Assembly (NCBI RefSeq): GCF_002949795.1
Contig: NZ_CP026692.1
Span: 1,919,501 to 1,983,500, forward strand
Direction: 5' to 3'
From: Nostoc sp. 'Lobaria pulmonaria (5183) cyanobiont'
GTDB taxonomy: Bacteria > Cyanobacteriota > Cyanobacteriia > Cyanobacteriales > Nostocaceae
DNA: 64,000 nt
Part shown: in pieces, positions 26,428 through 34,086 of the stretch
Numbering within the stretch: the first letter of the stretch is position 1
Layout of the letters: the number at the start of each line of letters is the position of its first letter
Made by a program: the position numbers and the translations under genes
The notes under the pieces: model-generated
The model's input: the letters and a program-made list of their open reading frames with translations, nothing else
Told to the model about the DNA's origin: nothing
The model's database searches: none

Positions 26428-26709
26428 TTACACAGCTCGGCGAGTCAGTAAACCCCAAAGGAAAATTAGGATCATTGCACCAATAACAGCAAATAAAATG
26501 CTTGGCAGAGATAAAGCTCCTACAGATGCAGCTGCTGCTCCCGAACTACTTCCTAACAATACTTGACCCAAATAACCACCGAATACGGCTCCAAGGATTC
26601 CTAATATAATGGTAGAGATAATACCGCCACCTTGGGTTCCAGGATAAAATAACTTAGCTAAGGCACCTGCAATTAAACCCAAAACCAACCAAGCAATAAT
26701 GTTAGTCAT
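26428..26709 (-). CDS. GlsB/YeaQ/YmgE-family stress membrane protein
   Basis: The 93-residue protein has three hydrophobic helices and family motifs IIAWLVLGLIAGALAKLFYPG, GGIISTIILGILGAVFGGYLG and a C-terminal helix before LLTRRAV. The family (also called transglycosylase-associated) is stress-induced in many bacteria with no known enzymatic activity. GGAG is placed 5-8 bases upstream of the ATG. It precedes the duplicated stress-domain gene. Confidence 0.9.
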   Translation of the reverse strand: MTNIIAWLVLGLIAGALAKLFYPGTQGGGIISTIILGILGAVFGGYLGQVLLGSSSGAAAASVGALSLPSILFAVIGAMILIFLWGLLTRRAV

Positions 26710-27098
26710 AGAATTTCTCCTTCACTGATAATCTGCTTTGTTTGCATTTGACTCTTTCATATTAAAGTTTGCCTCCAAAATTTCCGATCTATCTAGAGAA
26801 CTAATATCAAAAATCTTTAGACATCATTTGAATATTCACCAGGTGGTCTTTGACGATGAATATATAAATTAGTAACATTCTGTACATTCAAGTATTTGTA
26901 TAGCAGTCTTATTTGACATCATAAAAAATGTAGATAAGGAAGCTAATCGCCTTCTAGATGAGATACGACGTGTAGCTTGCTTCTCCGTAGGGGTAAGCGT
27001 AGTATCTCGTAGAGAAAGACACAAAGGGAAGAAAGAATAAAGAAGTATATACTTTTCACATCTGGATTTTTGATTTTAAAAAAAGCGATATCAGCCGT
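26710..27098. other. Gap with a dispersed Nostoc repeat
   Basis: No gene is visible. At about 26955-27015 lies GAGATACGACGTGTAGC...GTAGTATCTCGTAGAGAA, a palindromic dispersed repeat with relatives at 21062-21088, 45178-45210 and 46033-46055. Confidence 0.5.
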
Positions 27099-27959
27099 TT
27101 AAGGCTCAGGACTGAAGACTATAGAAAGAGCTAGTTGATAAAGTTGGCGACGGGGAAGGGAAGTAAATTTTGCTAACTGACGGCTAGCTTGCGATCGCGA
27201 TATTCCTTGACTAATTAACTGTTTCAATTCGGCTTTCAATTCTTCTTCTGTCAGTTGGGGCTGACTGGCTGGAATTCCCGCTACTACTAATGTATATTCA
27301 CCTTGGGGTTCTCGTTGAGTGTAGTAAGCGATCGCTTGGGCAATTGTCCCCCGCCAAAATTCCTCATACAATTTAGTTAACTCCCGTCCTAACACAATTT
27401 GGCGATCGCTTCCCCAAACAAGAGCTAAGTCTTGCAAAGTATCTCGCAAACGGTGCGGCGATTCGTAGAAAATCAATGTGCGAGATTCTGTTTGCAGAGA
27501 TTCTAAATGTTCTTGTCTCTGTTGAGTTTTAGCTGGGAGAAAGCCTTCAAAGACAAATCGATCTGTTGGTAGTCCAGCTGCACTCAAAGCGGTAATTGCT
27601 GCACTAGCGCCAGGAATCGGAACTACTGGAATTCCCGCCTCAATACAGGCTTTCACCAGTTCATATCCCGGATCGGAAATACCTGGCATCCCAGCATCGC
27701 TCACAAGAGCGATCGCTTTATTATTAACTAAATGCTCTAATAATTCTGGAATACGGCTGGTACGATTGTGTTCGTGGTAACTCACCTGGGGTGTTTTGAC
27801 TTGAAAATGCTGTAGCAGTTTGCCAGTATGACGCGTGTCTTCCGCAGCAATAATATCCACAGTTTGCAAAATTCGTACCGCCCGAAAGGTGATATCTTCC
27901 AGGTTGCCAATTGGTGTGCCGACAACGTAAAGTGTTCCTGGTTTTGGATCGGTTTGCAT
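27099..27959 (-). CDS. rsmI: 16S rRNA (cytidine1402-2'-O)-methyltransferase
   Basis: The 286-residue protein methylates the ribose of C1402 in the 30S decoding centre. Family motifs are GTLYVVGTPIGNLEDITFRA, AAEDTRHTGKLLQHF, LVSDAGMPGISDPGYELV, PIPGASAAITALSAAGLPTD and FYESPHRLRDTL. The start was placed at the ATG at 27959 (MQTDPKPG). The longer frame uses a TTG two codons upstream. Length is normal. Confidence 0.95.
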   Translation of the reverse strand: MQTDPKPGTLYVVGTPIGNLEDITFRAVRILQTVDIIAAEDTRHTGKLLQHFQVKTPQVSYHEHNRTSRIPELLEHLVNNKAIALVSDAGMPGISDPGYELVKACIEAGIPVVPIPGASAAITALSAAGLPTDRFVFEGFLPAKTQQRQEHLESLQTESRTLIFYESPHRLRDTLQDLALVWGSDRQIVLGRELTKLYEEFWRGTIAQAIAYYTQREPQGEYTLVVAGIPASQPQLTEEELKAELKQLISQGISRSQASRQLAKFTSLPRRQLYQLALSIVFSPEP

Positions 27960-28180
27960 GAGCAAGAGTTAAGAGTTAAAAGTTCAAAATAATAATTTAC
28001 GTCTAATGCGAATTGAGTATTGGCCACACTCCATACCCAAATTTTGTTTTTTTGACCCGACGAAAGTTTCTAATTCATCAATTTCAGTGATTTCGGGTAT
28101 TTCTGGTCTTTTAAGACGCGATAAATCGCATCTCTACATCTGGGTTTTGTTGCTCATTCTGAACTGTATTGCGTCCTATC

Positions 28181-30088
28181 TTATTTCAATAATCTTAGTC
28201 CACTCAGGGTAACTAACACTGTGGAACCTTCATGGCCAATCACGCCGATGGGTAAGTTAATATTTCCGAGAAAGTTGCCGACTAAAAGCAACATAATGAA
28301 ACTCAACGCTACAACTATATTTTGTTTTACTATGAGTTGCGATCGCCTGCCCAAATGCATCGCTACAGCAATTTTTTCTAACCTGTCTGCCATCAGTACT
28401 ATATCTGCGGTTTCCAATGCCACATCGCTACCAGATACTCCCATTGCTATACCCACAGATGCTTGCGCTAAAGCTGGTGCATCATTAATGCCATCGCCTA
28501 CCATTGCAACTGTTTGATATTGTTGCTGTAAACTGCGGATAACATTCAGCTTATCTTCTGGTAGAAGTTGGGCATATACCCGATCAATTCCTACTGCTTT
28601 GGCGACACTGTGAGCAGTTTCCTGATTATCCCCGGTTAGCATGACAATTTGTTCAACTCCCAGTTTCTTTAATCTGCTGATGGTTGCGGCTGCTTCAACT
28701 CTTACCTCATCTGCGATCGCAATTACACCCATCACCTCTGCTCCCCGTGCTACCCAAACCACAGTTTTACCTTCTTGCTCCCAAGATTGAACTATTTCTT
28801 GCAATTCTTCAGGTAAATTTGTCACATACTGCTGCACAAAAATGGCATTCCCGACAATTACCTGTTGTTCTTGAGAAATTCCGACAATTCCTTGTCCAGG
28901 TAAGGCTTGCACTTCGATTGCACCAACCCAATTTAAATCAATAGCTGCCTGCACAACTGCTTTACCGATGGGATGTTCGGAAGATGATTCTACACTGGCA
29001 GCAGCTATTAATACATCATTGCTAGTGTATTCACTAACTGAAACTATCTGAAATACCTGCACCTGTCCTGTTGTTAGAGTACCAGTTTTATCAAATGCGA
29101 TCGCTCGGACTTTACCAATCTTCTCCAACTGCGCCCCATTTTTAAACAAAATCCCCTGTCTTGCACCATTGGCGATTCCTGAAAGCAGGGTGGGCATAAT
29201 TGCAGCCATCAGCGCACAGGGAGAAGCCACCACCAAAAAAGTAAGAGCGCGGTAAATCGTCGTTTCCCAATCCCAACCCCAGAGAAATGGCGGTAAAGTT
29301 GCCAGCAATATCCCAGCTACTACAATGACTTTGGCATATCCTTTTTCAAAGCGATCGATAAACTCTTGTGAAGGAGGTGCTTGAGTCTTTGCTTGTTCTA
29401 CCAAACGAATCACCCGCTGGATTAAACTGCTTTGGGCTGGTTTGTGTACCTTAATTTGCAATGCACCATAGCTATTGAGTGTACCGGCAAATACTTCTGC
29501 ACCCACTGTTTTCTCTACAGGTAAAGACTCGCCTGTGATTGCAGCTTGATTCAGGGTGCTGTAACCAGATAAAATTATTCCATCAGTAGGAATTAACTCT
29601 CCAGGTTTGACGACAATCTCATCACCCACTTTTAGCTGACTGATAGGAATTTCCTCTTCTCTTCCTTGATACAAAACCCTTGCTGTATCTGCTGTCAAAC
29701 TCATCAAACTACGGATACTCCGCTCAGTTCGCTGCATTGCATAGCCTTCTAGTGCGCCACTGATGGCAAAGATCAGAATCAAAATTGCCCCATCAATAAT
29801 TAAATGATATTCTCCTCGCCATAAGCCAAGGCTAGCAGCACCAATGGCGGCGACAATCATCAGCAAATCTACATCAAGTTCTTTTTCTTTGAAAAGGGTG
29901 GTTAATCCCTCCCGCGCACTTTCATAACCACCAATCACGTAAGCAGCAGGTAGGAGCAGCAGTGCTAATCCCAAAGCGCCGAGATGCAAGGCGAACCATC
30001 CGAGAAATAGCAGCAACCCACATAAAAGAGCTGCTACGGTATCTGCGTGTTCTCTGGTGAATTGGGTGAAACGTTGGGGGTAGAGCAT
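28181..30088 (-). CDS. coaT: P1B-4-type metal efflux ATPase (CoaT-like, cobalt/zinc)
   Basis: The 635-residue P-type ATPase has eight predicted helices and no N-terminal metal-binding domain. It carries TGES, the SPC motif in VVASPCALM, phosphorylation loop AFDKTGTLTTG, MLTGDN and GDGINDAPAL. SPC plus the C-terminal HEGSTVLVTL is the signature of P1B-4 pumps such as Synechocystis CoaT, which export Co(II). The regulator CoaR is encoded on the opposite strand 2.5 kb away, and a MerR-type palindromic operator sits 26 bases upstream of this start. This supports the cobalt assignment, although zinc or ferrous iron remain possible. Confidence 0.88.
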   Translation of the reverse strand: MLYPQRFTQFTREHADTVAALLCGLLLFLGWFALHLGALGLALLLLPAAYVIGGYESAREGLTTLFKEKELDVDLLMIVAAIGAASLGLWRGEYHLIIDGAILILIFAISGALEGYAMQRTERSIRSLMSLTADTARVLYQGREEEIPISQLKVGDEIVVKPGELIPTDGIILSGYSTLNQAAITGESLPVEKTVGAEVFAGTLNSYGALQIKVHKPAQSSLIQRVIRLVEQAKTQAPPSQEFIDRFEKGYAKVIVVAGILLATLPPFLWGWDWETTIYRALTFLVVASPCALMAAIMPTLLSGIANGARQGILFKNGAQLEKIGKVRAIAFDKTGTLTTGQVQVFQIVSVSEYTSNDVLIAAASVESSSEHPIGKAVVQAAIDLNWVGAIEVQALPGQGIVGISQEQQVIVGNAIFVQQYVTNLPEELQEIVQSWEQEGKTVVWVARGAEVMGVIAIADEVRVEAAATISRLKKLGVEQIVMLTGDNQETAHSVAKAVGIDRVYAQLLPEDKLNVIRSLQQQYQTVAMVGDGINDAPALAQASVGIAMGVSGSDVALETADIVLMADRLEKIAVAMHLGRRSQLIVKQNIVVALSFIMLLLVGNFLGNINLPIGVIGHEGSTVLVTLSGLRLLK

Positions 30089-30113
30089 GAGAGGTGAATT
30101 AACAGGGACTCTC

Positions 30114-30159
30114 TCACGCTAAACCTTGACATTAATGTTAATGTCAAGGTTTAGCGTGA
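30114..30159 (-). promoter_or_regulatory. 46-bp perfect palindromic operator-promoter of coaT
   Basis: Two perfect 22-base arms (outer end TCACGCTAAACC, inner end CTTGACATTAA) flank a TG centre. Read toward coaT, TTGACA is a -35 element, and TAGCGT follows 20 bases later as a weak -10. The over-long spacer filled by a palindrome is the hallmark of promoters activated by MerR-family regulators, here presumably CoaR. Because the palindrome is symmetric, the opposite strand carries the same -35/-10 pair facing the STAS-HATPase gene. Confidence 0.8.
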
Positions 30160-30388
30160 AAAATGCTCCAAGAGTGGCTAGATTCGCAGAGTTATTCTTT
30201 ATGGTAGTGTGTGTTTTATTTTAGGTATGGTGCGCTAATTTGTAAACCTTCAAATTTCTTATTAGAGGATGAAAGCGATTGCCTGTGGCACGCTCCACAA
30301 TCGCAAAAAAGTGCTAAATGTTGTTGATACCAGTTTTAAAGTTCAAGATATAAATAACTAATAAATATCTGTAATAGTCGGAGTTATC

Positions 30389-31300
30389 TTGCTGTTAAAG
30401 ACTAAAAATCAACCAAATTTAATTCTTTATGTAACCAAGATTGATGATAATCCCCATCATTTTAATAAGTTATTTAAACTTAGGGATGAAATTGAGCAGT
30501 TACCCCAAGATTGCTTAAATATCAAGGTAGATTTTCACTACTGCGAATTCTTGGGACACTACGGCGTTGCTTTTTTGGGGGGACTATTCCGTCTTGTCGA
30601 AGCTCGTGGCGGCTCTCTCGCTTTCGATTGGAATACACTTCCAGACAAAATTCGGATGAACTTAGCTCAGAATGGCTTCTTGTATGATTTCGGTTTTAAC
30701 ACGAAACCGTGGGATGGCAACTCAATACCTTACCGGAATGATCTTCAGCAGGATATGAGTGCTATTGCAGATTACCTGAAATATAATTGGCTGGGCAAAG
30801 GTTGGGTCAACATCAGTCCAAGACTACAAGATGCAATTACAGGGCGAGTCTTAGAGATATATTTCAATGCATTTGATCATAGTCAATCTGCGGTGGGGGT
30901 GTTCAGCTGCGGTCAGCACTACCCCAAACTTGGTTTTCTTCATCTGACGGTCATCGACTTTGGTATTGGTATCCCTACTAGTGTTCGCTCTCTACCTCAG
31001 AACTTAGACAAGACTGCTAATGAGGCTCTACAGTGGGCGTTCGAGCCGGGAAATAGCACTAAGCAAGACAGTATCTCCCGTGGCGCAGGCTTAAATTTAT
31101 TGCAAGAGTTCATCGTAAAAAATCATGGAAACCTTACAATTTTTAGTAATGACGGATATGTCAATATAGGCGATAATATTATATATAAGAACACATGTAC
31201 TAATTTCAAGGGAACCCTGATTAATATTGCAATTCGGTGTGATGAATCTTACTACTGCCTAGCAACTGAAGCTCATCAACTTAAGAAGCGGTTATTTTAA
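30389..31300 (+). CDS. STAS-like plus HATPase protein (anti-sigma/histidine-kinase-like ATPase)
   Basis: The 303-residue protein has an N-terminal STAS-like half (about 20-100; KVDFHYCEFLGHYGVAFLGGLFRLVEARGG) and a C-terminal GHKL ATPase half. The N-box is EIYFNAFDHSQ (about 155), the G1 box VIDFGIGIPTSVR (about 190) and the G2 box SRGAGLNLLQEFI (about 230). No HisKA helix, receiver or membrane segment is present, so it is not a classical kinase. The TTG start is supported by GGAG 5 bases upstream. It leads a tight three-gene set with a STAS-like protein (16 bases away) and a PIN nuclease (3 bases further). Confidence 0.75.
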   Translation: MLLKTKNQPNLILYVTKIDDNPHHFNKLFKLRDEIEQLPQDCLNIKVDFHYCEFLGHYGVAFLGGLFRLVEARGGSLAFDWNTLPDKIRMNLAQNGFLYDFGFNTKPWDGNSIPYRNDLQQDMSAIADYLKYNWLGKGWVNISPRLQDAITGRVLEIYFNAFDHSQSAVGVFSCGQHYPKLGFLHLTVIDFGIGIPTSVRSLPQNLDKTANEALQWAFEPGNSTKQDSISRGAGLNLLQEFIVKNHGNLTIFSNDGYVNIGDNIIYKNTCTNFKGTLINIAIRCDESYYCLATEAHQLKKRLF

Positions 31301-31316
31301 ATAGGGAGATAGAGGA

Positions 31317-31664
31317 ATGGCATACAAAATTTTTGATCTCGTCGGGAAATACGCCATCAGCGCTGAGAGTGGGCAGAAGCTATATGACCAGATTCATCCA
31401 GTTCTGCTTTCTGGCAACCCTGTAGAATTGGATTTTACTGGAGTTCAGGTCTTTGCGTCTCCCTTTTTCAACCTTGCGATCGCTCATCTCTTGAAAGATA
31501 TTCCAGCAGATAACCTGAATCGACTGGTTGAGTTCACCGCTATAAGTTCTGAGGGGTGGAATGTTCTTGAGCGTGTGATTGCCAATGCGAAGCATTACTA
31601 TTCCGATGAGCAATTTCGTAATGCGGTGGATGCAGCGATCGCAGAGCAGGCTGCAACTTTTTAA
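31317..31664 (+). CDS. STAS-like DUF4325 protein
   Basis: The 115-residue protein matches the STAS-like DUF4325 pattern: LVGKYAISAESGQKLYDQI, then VELDFTGVQVFASPFFNLAIAHLL (about residues 36-60), which corresponds to the STAS phosphoacceptor loop region. In anti-sigma partner switching a STAS protein binds a GHKL ATPase, so it is the natural partner of the upstream gene. A GGGAGATAGAGG ribosome-binding region precedes the ATG. Confidence 0.75.
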   Translation: MAYKIFDLVGKYAISAESGQKLYDQIHPVLLSGNPVELDFTGVQVFASPFFNLAIAHLLKDIPADNLNRLVEFTAISSEGWNVLERVIANAKHYYSDEQFRNAVDAAIAEQAATF

Positions 31665-31667
31665 AGC

Positions 31668-32291
31668 ATGGTGGTAAATCTTAATATCCAAGCTGATATC
31701 ATCGATATCAAAACTGATAATCCCCAGCAGGGTGATATTTTCCTTGTAGATACCAACGTCTGGTTTTGGCAGACGTATACAAATGCTGGGTTTGGTACTC
31801 AAACTTCCAGATTCAGCAATTATCTGAAATATATTAATCAAGCTCTTGTAAATGGAGCCACACTGACATATTCTGGGCTAATTTTGGCTGAATTGGCTCA
31901 TATCATTGAGAAAACTGAATATAACATTTATACAAAATCACATGGGTCTTTGCCATTTAAGGAATATCGTCATAATTACCCAAATGAACGGATGAATGTT
32001 GTTGCCGAAGTTCAGTCAGCTTGGAGTCAGGTTAAGACGTTTGCTGTTCCTGTTAATCTGACAGTAGATGACGCAACAACCGATGCAGCACTAAACAGAT
32101 TTCAAACTCAAGCTGTTGACGGCTACGATTTACTACTTCTCGAAGCTATTAGCAGAGCAGGAGCAGGGAAAATTAAAATTATCACACATGACATGGATTA
32201 TGCTGTTGTTCCAGATATTCAGGTATTTACGAGCAATAACAACGTCATCCAAGCAGCTAATATACAAAAAAAATTATCGCCTCTTAGGTAG
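31668..32291 (+). CDS. PIN-domain nuclease-like protein
   Basis: The 207-residue product shows the spaced acidic residues of a PIN RNase: Asp28 in FLVDTNVWFW, Glu75 in LILAELAH, Asp151/Asp154 in VDGYDLLLLEA and Asp175/Asp177 in IITHDMDYAVV. It is longer than a VapC toxin (about 130-140) because of an insert between residues 85 and 145. Its ATG is 3 bases after the upstream stop, indicating translational coupling to the STAS/HATPase pair. It is a candidate effector. No antitoxin-type DNA-binding gene is present. Confidence 0.75.
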   Translation: MVVNLNIQADIIDIKTDNPQQGDIFLVDTNVWFWQTYTNAGFGTQTSRFSNYLKYINQALVNGATLTYSGLILAELAHIIEKTEYNIYTKSHGSLPFKEYRHNYPNERMNVVAEVQSAWSQVKTFAVPVNLTVDDATTDAALNRFQTQAVDGYDLLLLEAISRAGAGKIKIITHDMDYAVVPDIQVFTSNNNVIQAANIQKKLSPLR

Positions 32292-32331
32292 TTTAACTAA
32301 GTACAATTTTTAAAAGCGTAGCGTTTTTAAT

Positions 32332-32457
32332 GCAAGGGAACGCATTCACATTGTATCGGGATGCATTGGCATTGCAAGGGCACGCATTCACATTGCATCG
32401 GGATGCATTGGCATTGCAGGGAGACGCATTCACATTGCATCGGGATGCATTGGCATT
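32332..32457. repeat. Three tandem 42-bp units
   Basis: Units at 32332-32373, 32374-32415 and 32416-32457 share ACGCATTCACATTG and ATCGGGATGCATTGGCATTG with a few substitutions. They separate the PIN gene from coaR and lie outside any convincing coding frame. A similar GCATT word recurs within each unit, so an older shorter repeat underlies it. Confidence 0.9.
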
Positions 32458-32582
32458 GTAAAATATTGCCAAATTTAATTCGCTACAAATTAATTAAATG
32501 CTGTACTAAGCTAGGTTAAAAGCGATCGCCCTTCCTAAACACGCCCCCTCGACAACAATTAACCTCTTTAAAACCGTAATTC

Positions 32583-33695
32583 GTGGAAATTAAAAGCAGC
32601 GATCTGACAATTAAGCAGTTAACACACTTGGTAGGCGGCGGTTTAACTCCGCGAATGGTGCGACATTATCATCAATTGGGACTGTTACCGCAACCACTAC
32701 GATCGCACAGTAATTACCGTCTCTACACCAAAAAAGATGTTCTCAGGTTGCAACGGATTGTGGCACTCAAGCAGCAAGGGTTTCAGCTAAACCACATCCG
32801 TCAAATTTTGGAGGTTAAACCAGAAGCTGACACAACTGTTAACCTCATGGGACAACTCCAGCAGCAATATCACGCAGTGATGCAACAAATTTCTCAACTG
32901 CGACAAACTGCATCAGCACTAGAAGGATTATTGGGGCGCGATCGCCATTGTCAAATTATCCAGGCGGAAGTTTTGGCACAACTCAAGTTACTCGATGTCG
33001 AAACCCAAGCTGGATTAGGGGGATTAGAAAATCTCTTGAGTGGTTTAGATGCCGAAATTCATAACCACTCTGAAGCTTTTACAGAATCGCTACAACGCTT
33101 ACTACCTGATTTGTCTCACCGTTCGGAAATTGAACAACACTTAATTTCTCAGTTGGTTTTGGCTTGTGGCGATGTCAGTTTGGTGTCTTTTGTCAAGTTG
33201 AGTCAAGATGCGATCGCAGCTAGTCGAGAAGCTTTATCTTCAAGCTGTCAAATTGTTGTCGATACTCAAACGGTTGCTGCGGCTTTAGATCAAACCCGAT
33301 TACTTCACTTGGGATGTCGCACTGAAACCTTGATTGATAATCCCCACATTACCACTGCCACAGAAGCCGAAGTTGCTTTTTGGCAACATCGAGAATGGCG
33401 ATCAAAATTGCTGCAAGTAAATCAAGGTTGTGTGTTGGTAATTGGTTATGCTCCCTCAGTCCTTATAGAAGTTTGTGAAGCGATCGCTAATCAAAAAATT
33501 CAGCCTGCATTAGTTATTGGAATGCCTATTGGCTTTAGCCATGCTCCCGCAGCCAAGCGACAACTGATGCAACAAGGGATACCTTATATTACAGTTGAAG
33601 GGACTTTGGGAGGTGGCGCTTTAGCTGCAACTGCCCTAAATGCCTTGGTTGAGTCACTGATTGATAAGCCAGATTGTCATTGTTATCTCAAATAA
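32583..33695 (+). CDS. coaR: CoaR-like cobalt-responsive MerR regulator fused to a precorrin-isomerase-like domain
   Basis: The 370-residue protein (GTG start) has an N-terminal MerR DNA-binding domain (LTIKQLTHLVGGGLTPRMVRHYHQLGLL ... NYRLYTKKDVLRLQRI). A coiled-coil linker follows, then a C-terminal domain related to precorrin-8X methylmutase (CbiC/CobH: VVDTQTVAAAL, ALVIGMPIGFSHAPAAKRQLM, GGGALAATALNALVE). It ends in DCHCYLK, with the Cys-His-Cys motif known in Synechocystis CoaR to be needed for cobalt sensing. It should activate coaT through the 46-bp palindrome. Confidence 0.9.
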   Translation: MEIKSSDLTIKQLTHLVGGGLTPRMVRHYHQLGLLPQPLRSHSNYRLYTKKDVLRLQRIVALKQQGFQLNHIRQILEVKPEADTTVNLMGQLQQQYHAVMQQISQLRQTASALEGLLGRDRHCQIIQAEVLAQLKLLDVETQAGLGGLENLLSGLDAEIHNHSEAFTESLQRLLPDLSHRSEIEQHLISQLVLACGDVSLVSFVKLSQDAIAASREALSSSCQIVVDTQTVAAALDQTRLLHLGCRTETLIDNPHITTATEAEVAFWQHREWRSKLLQVNQGCVLVIGYAPSVLIEVCEAIANQKIQPALVIGMPIGFSHAPAAKRQLMQQGIPYITVEGTLGGGALAATALNALVESLIDKPDCHCYLK

Positions 33696-34086
33696 GTGCT
33701 GAACAATAAGTATTCAGTTCAGACAGGAGGCTACTTAGAACTTAGCACTACTGAAAATAATATTGTTAAATAATATTGAATTTGCTACACTTTACCAGTT
33801 TTAGTAATTCAATAATTCATAATTGTGTCCAGAAGTTACCAACTTGGTATAAGTTGCAATCTAACTTAGAAAAATTTATAGTAAACAGACTTTGGCAATT
33901 AGAGTATAAATTATCATGCTATCCAAACTACGGCGAAGTATAAATCGGCATAAGTGCTTTGAAGTAATTAGAACTAAAGATAACTCAGATGTATAATTAG
34001 CCCGTCTCCTCCATAATCTTTATAAAGATAAAGATCGCGATTTAGGACTGACAGGCTTTCTATTTTTTACTTTAATTAAGGGGCTT
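33696..34086. other. AT-rich gap, nothing recognised
   Basis: The 390 bases between coaR and the large PBP/DUF4912 gene are AT-rich without a credible gene, terminator or repeat. They should contain the promoter of the downstream gene. Confidence 0.4.
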
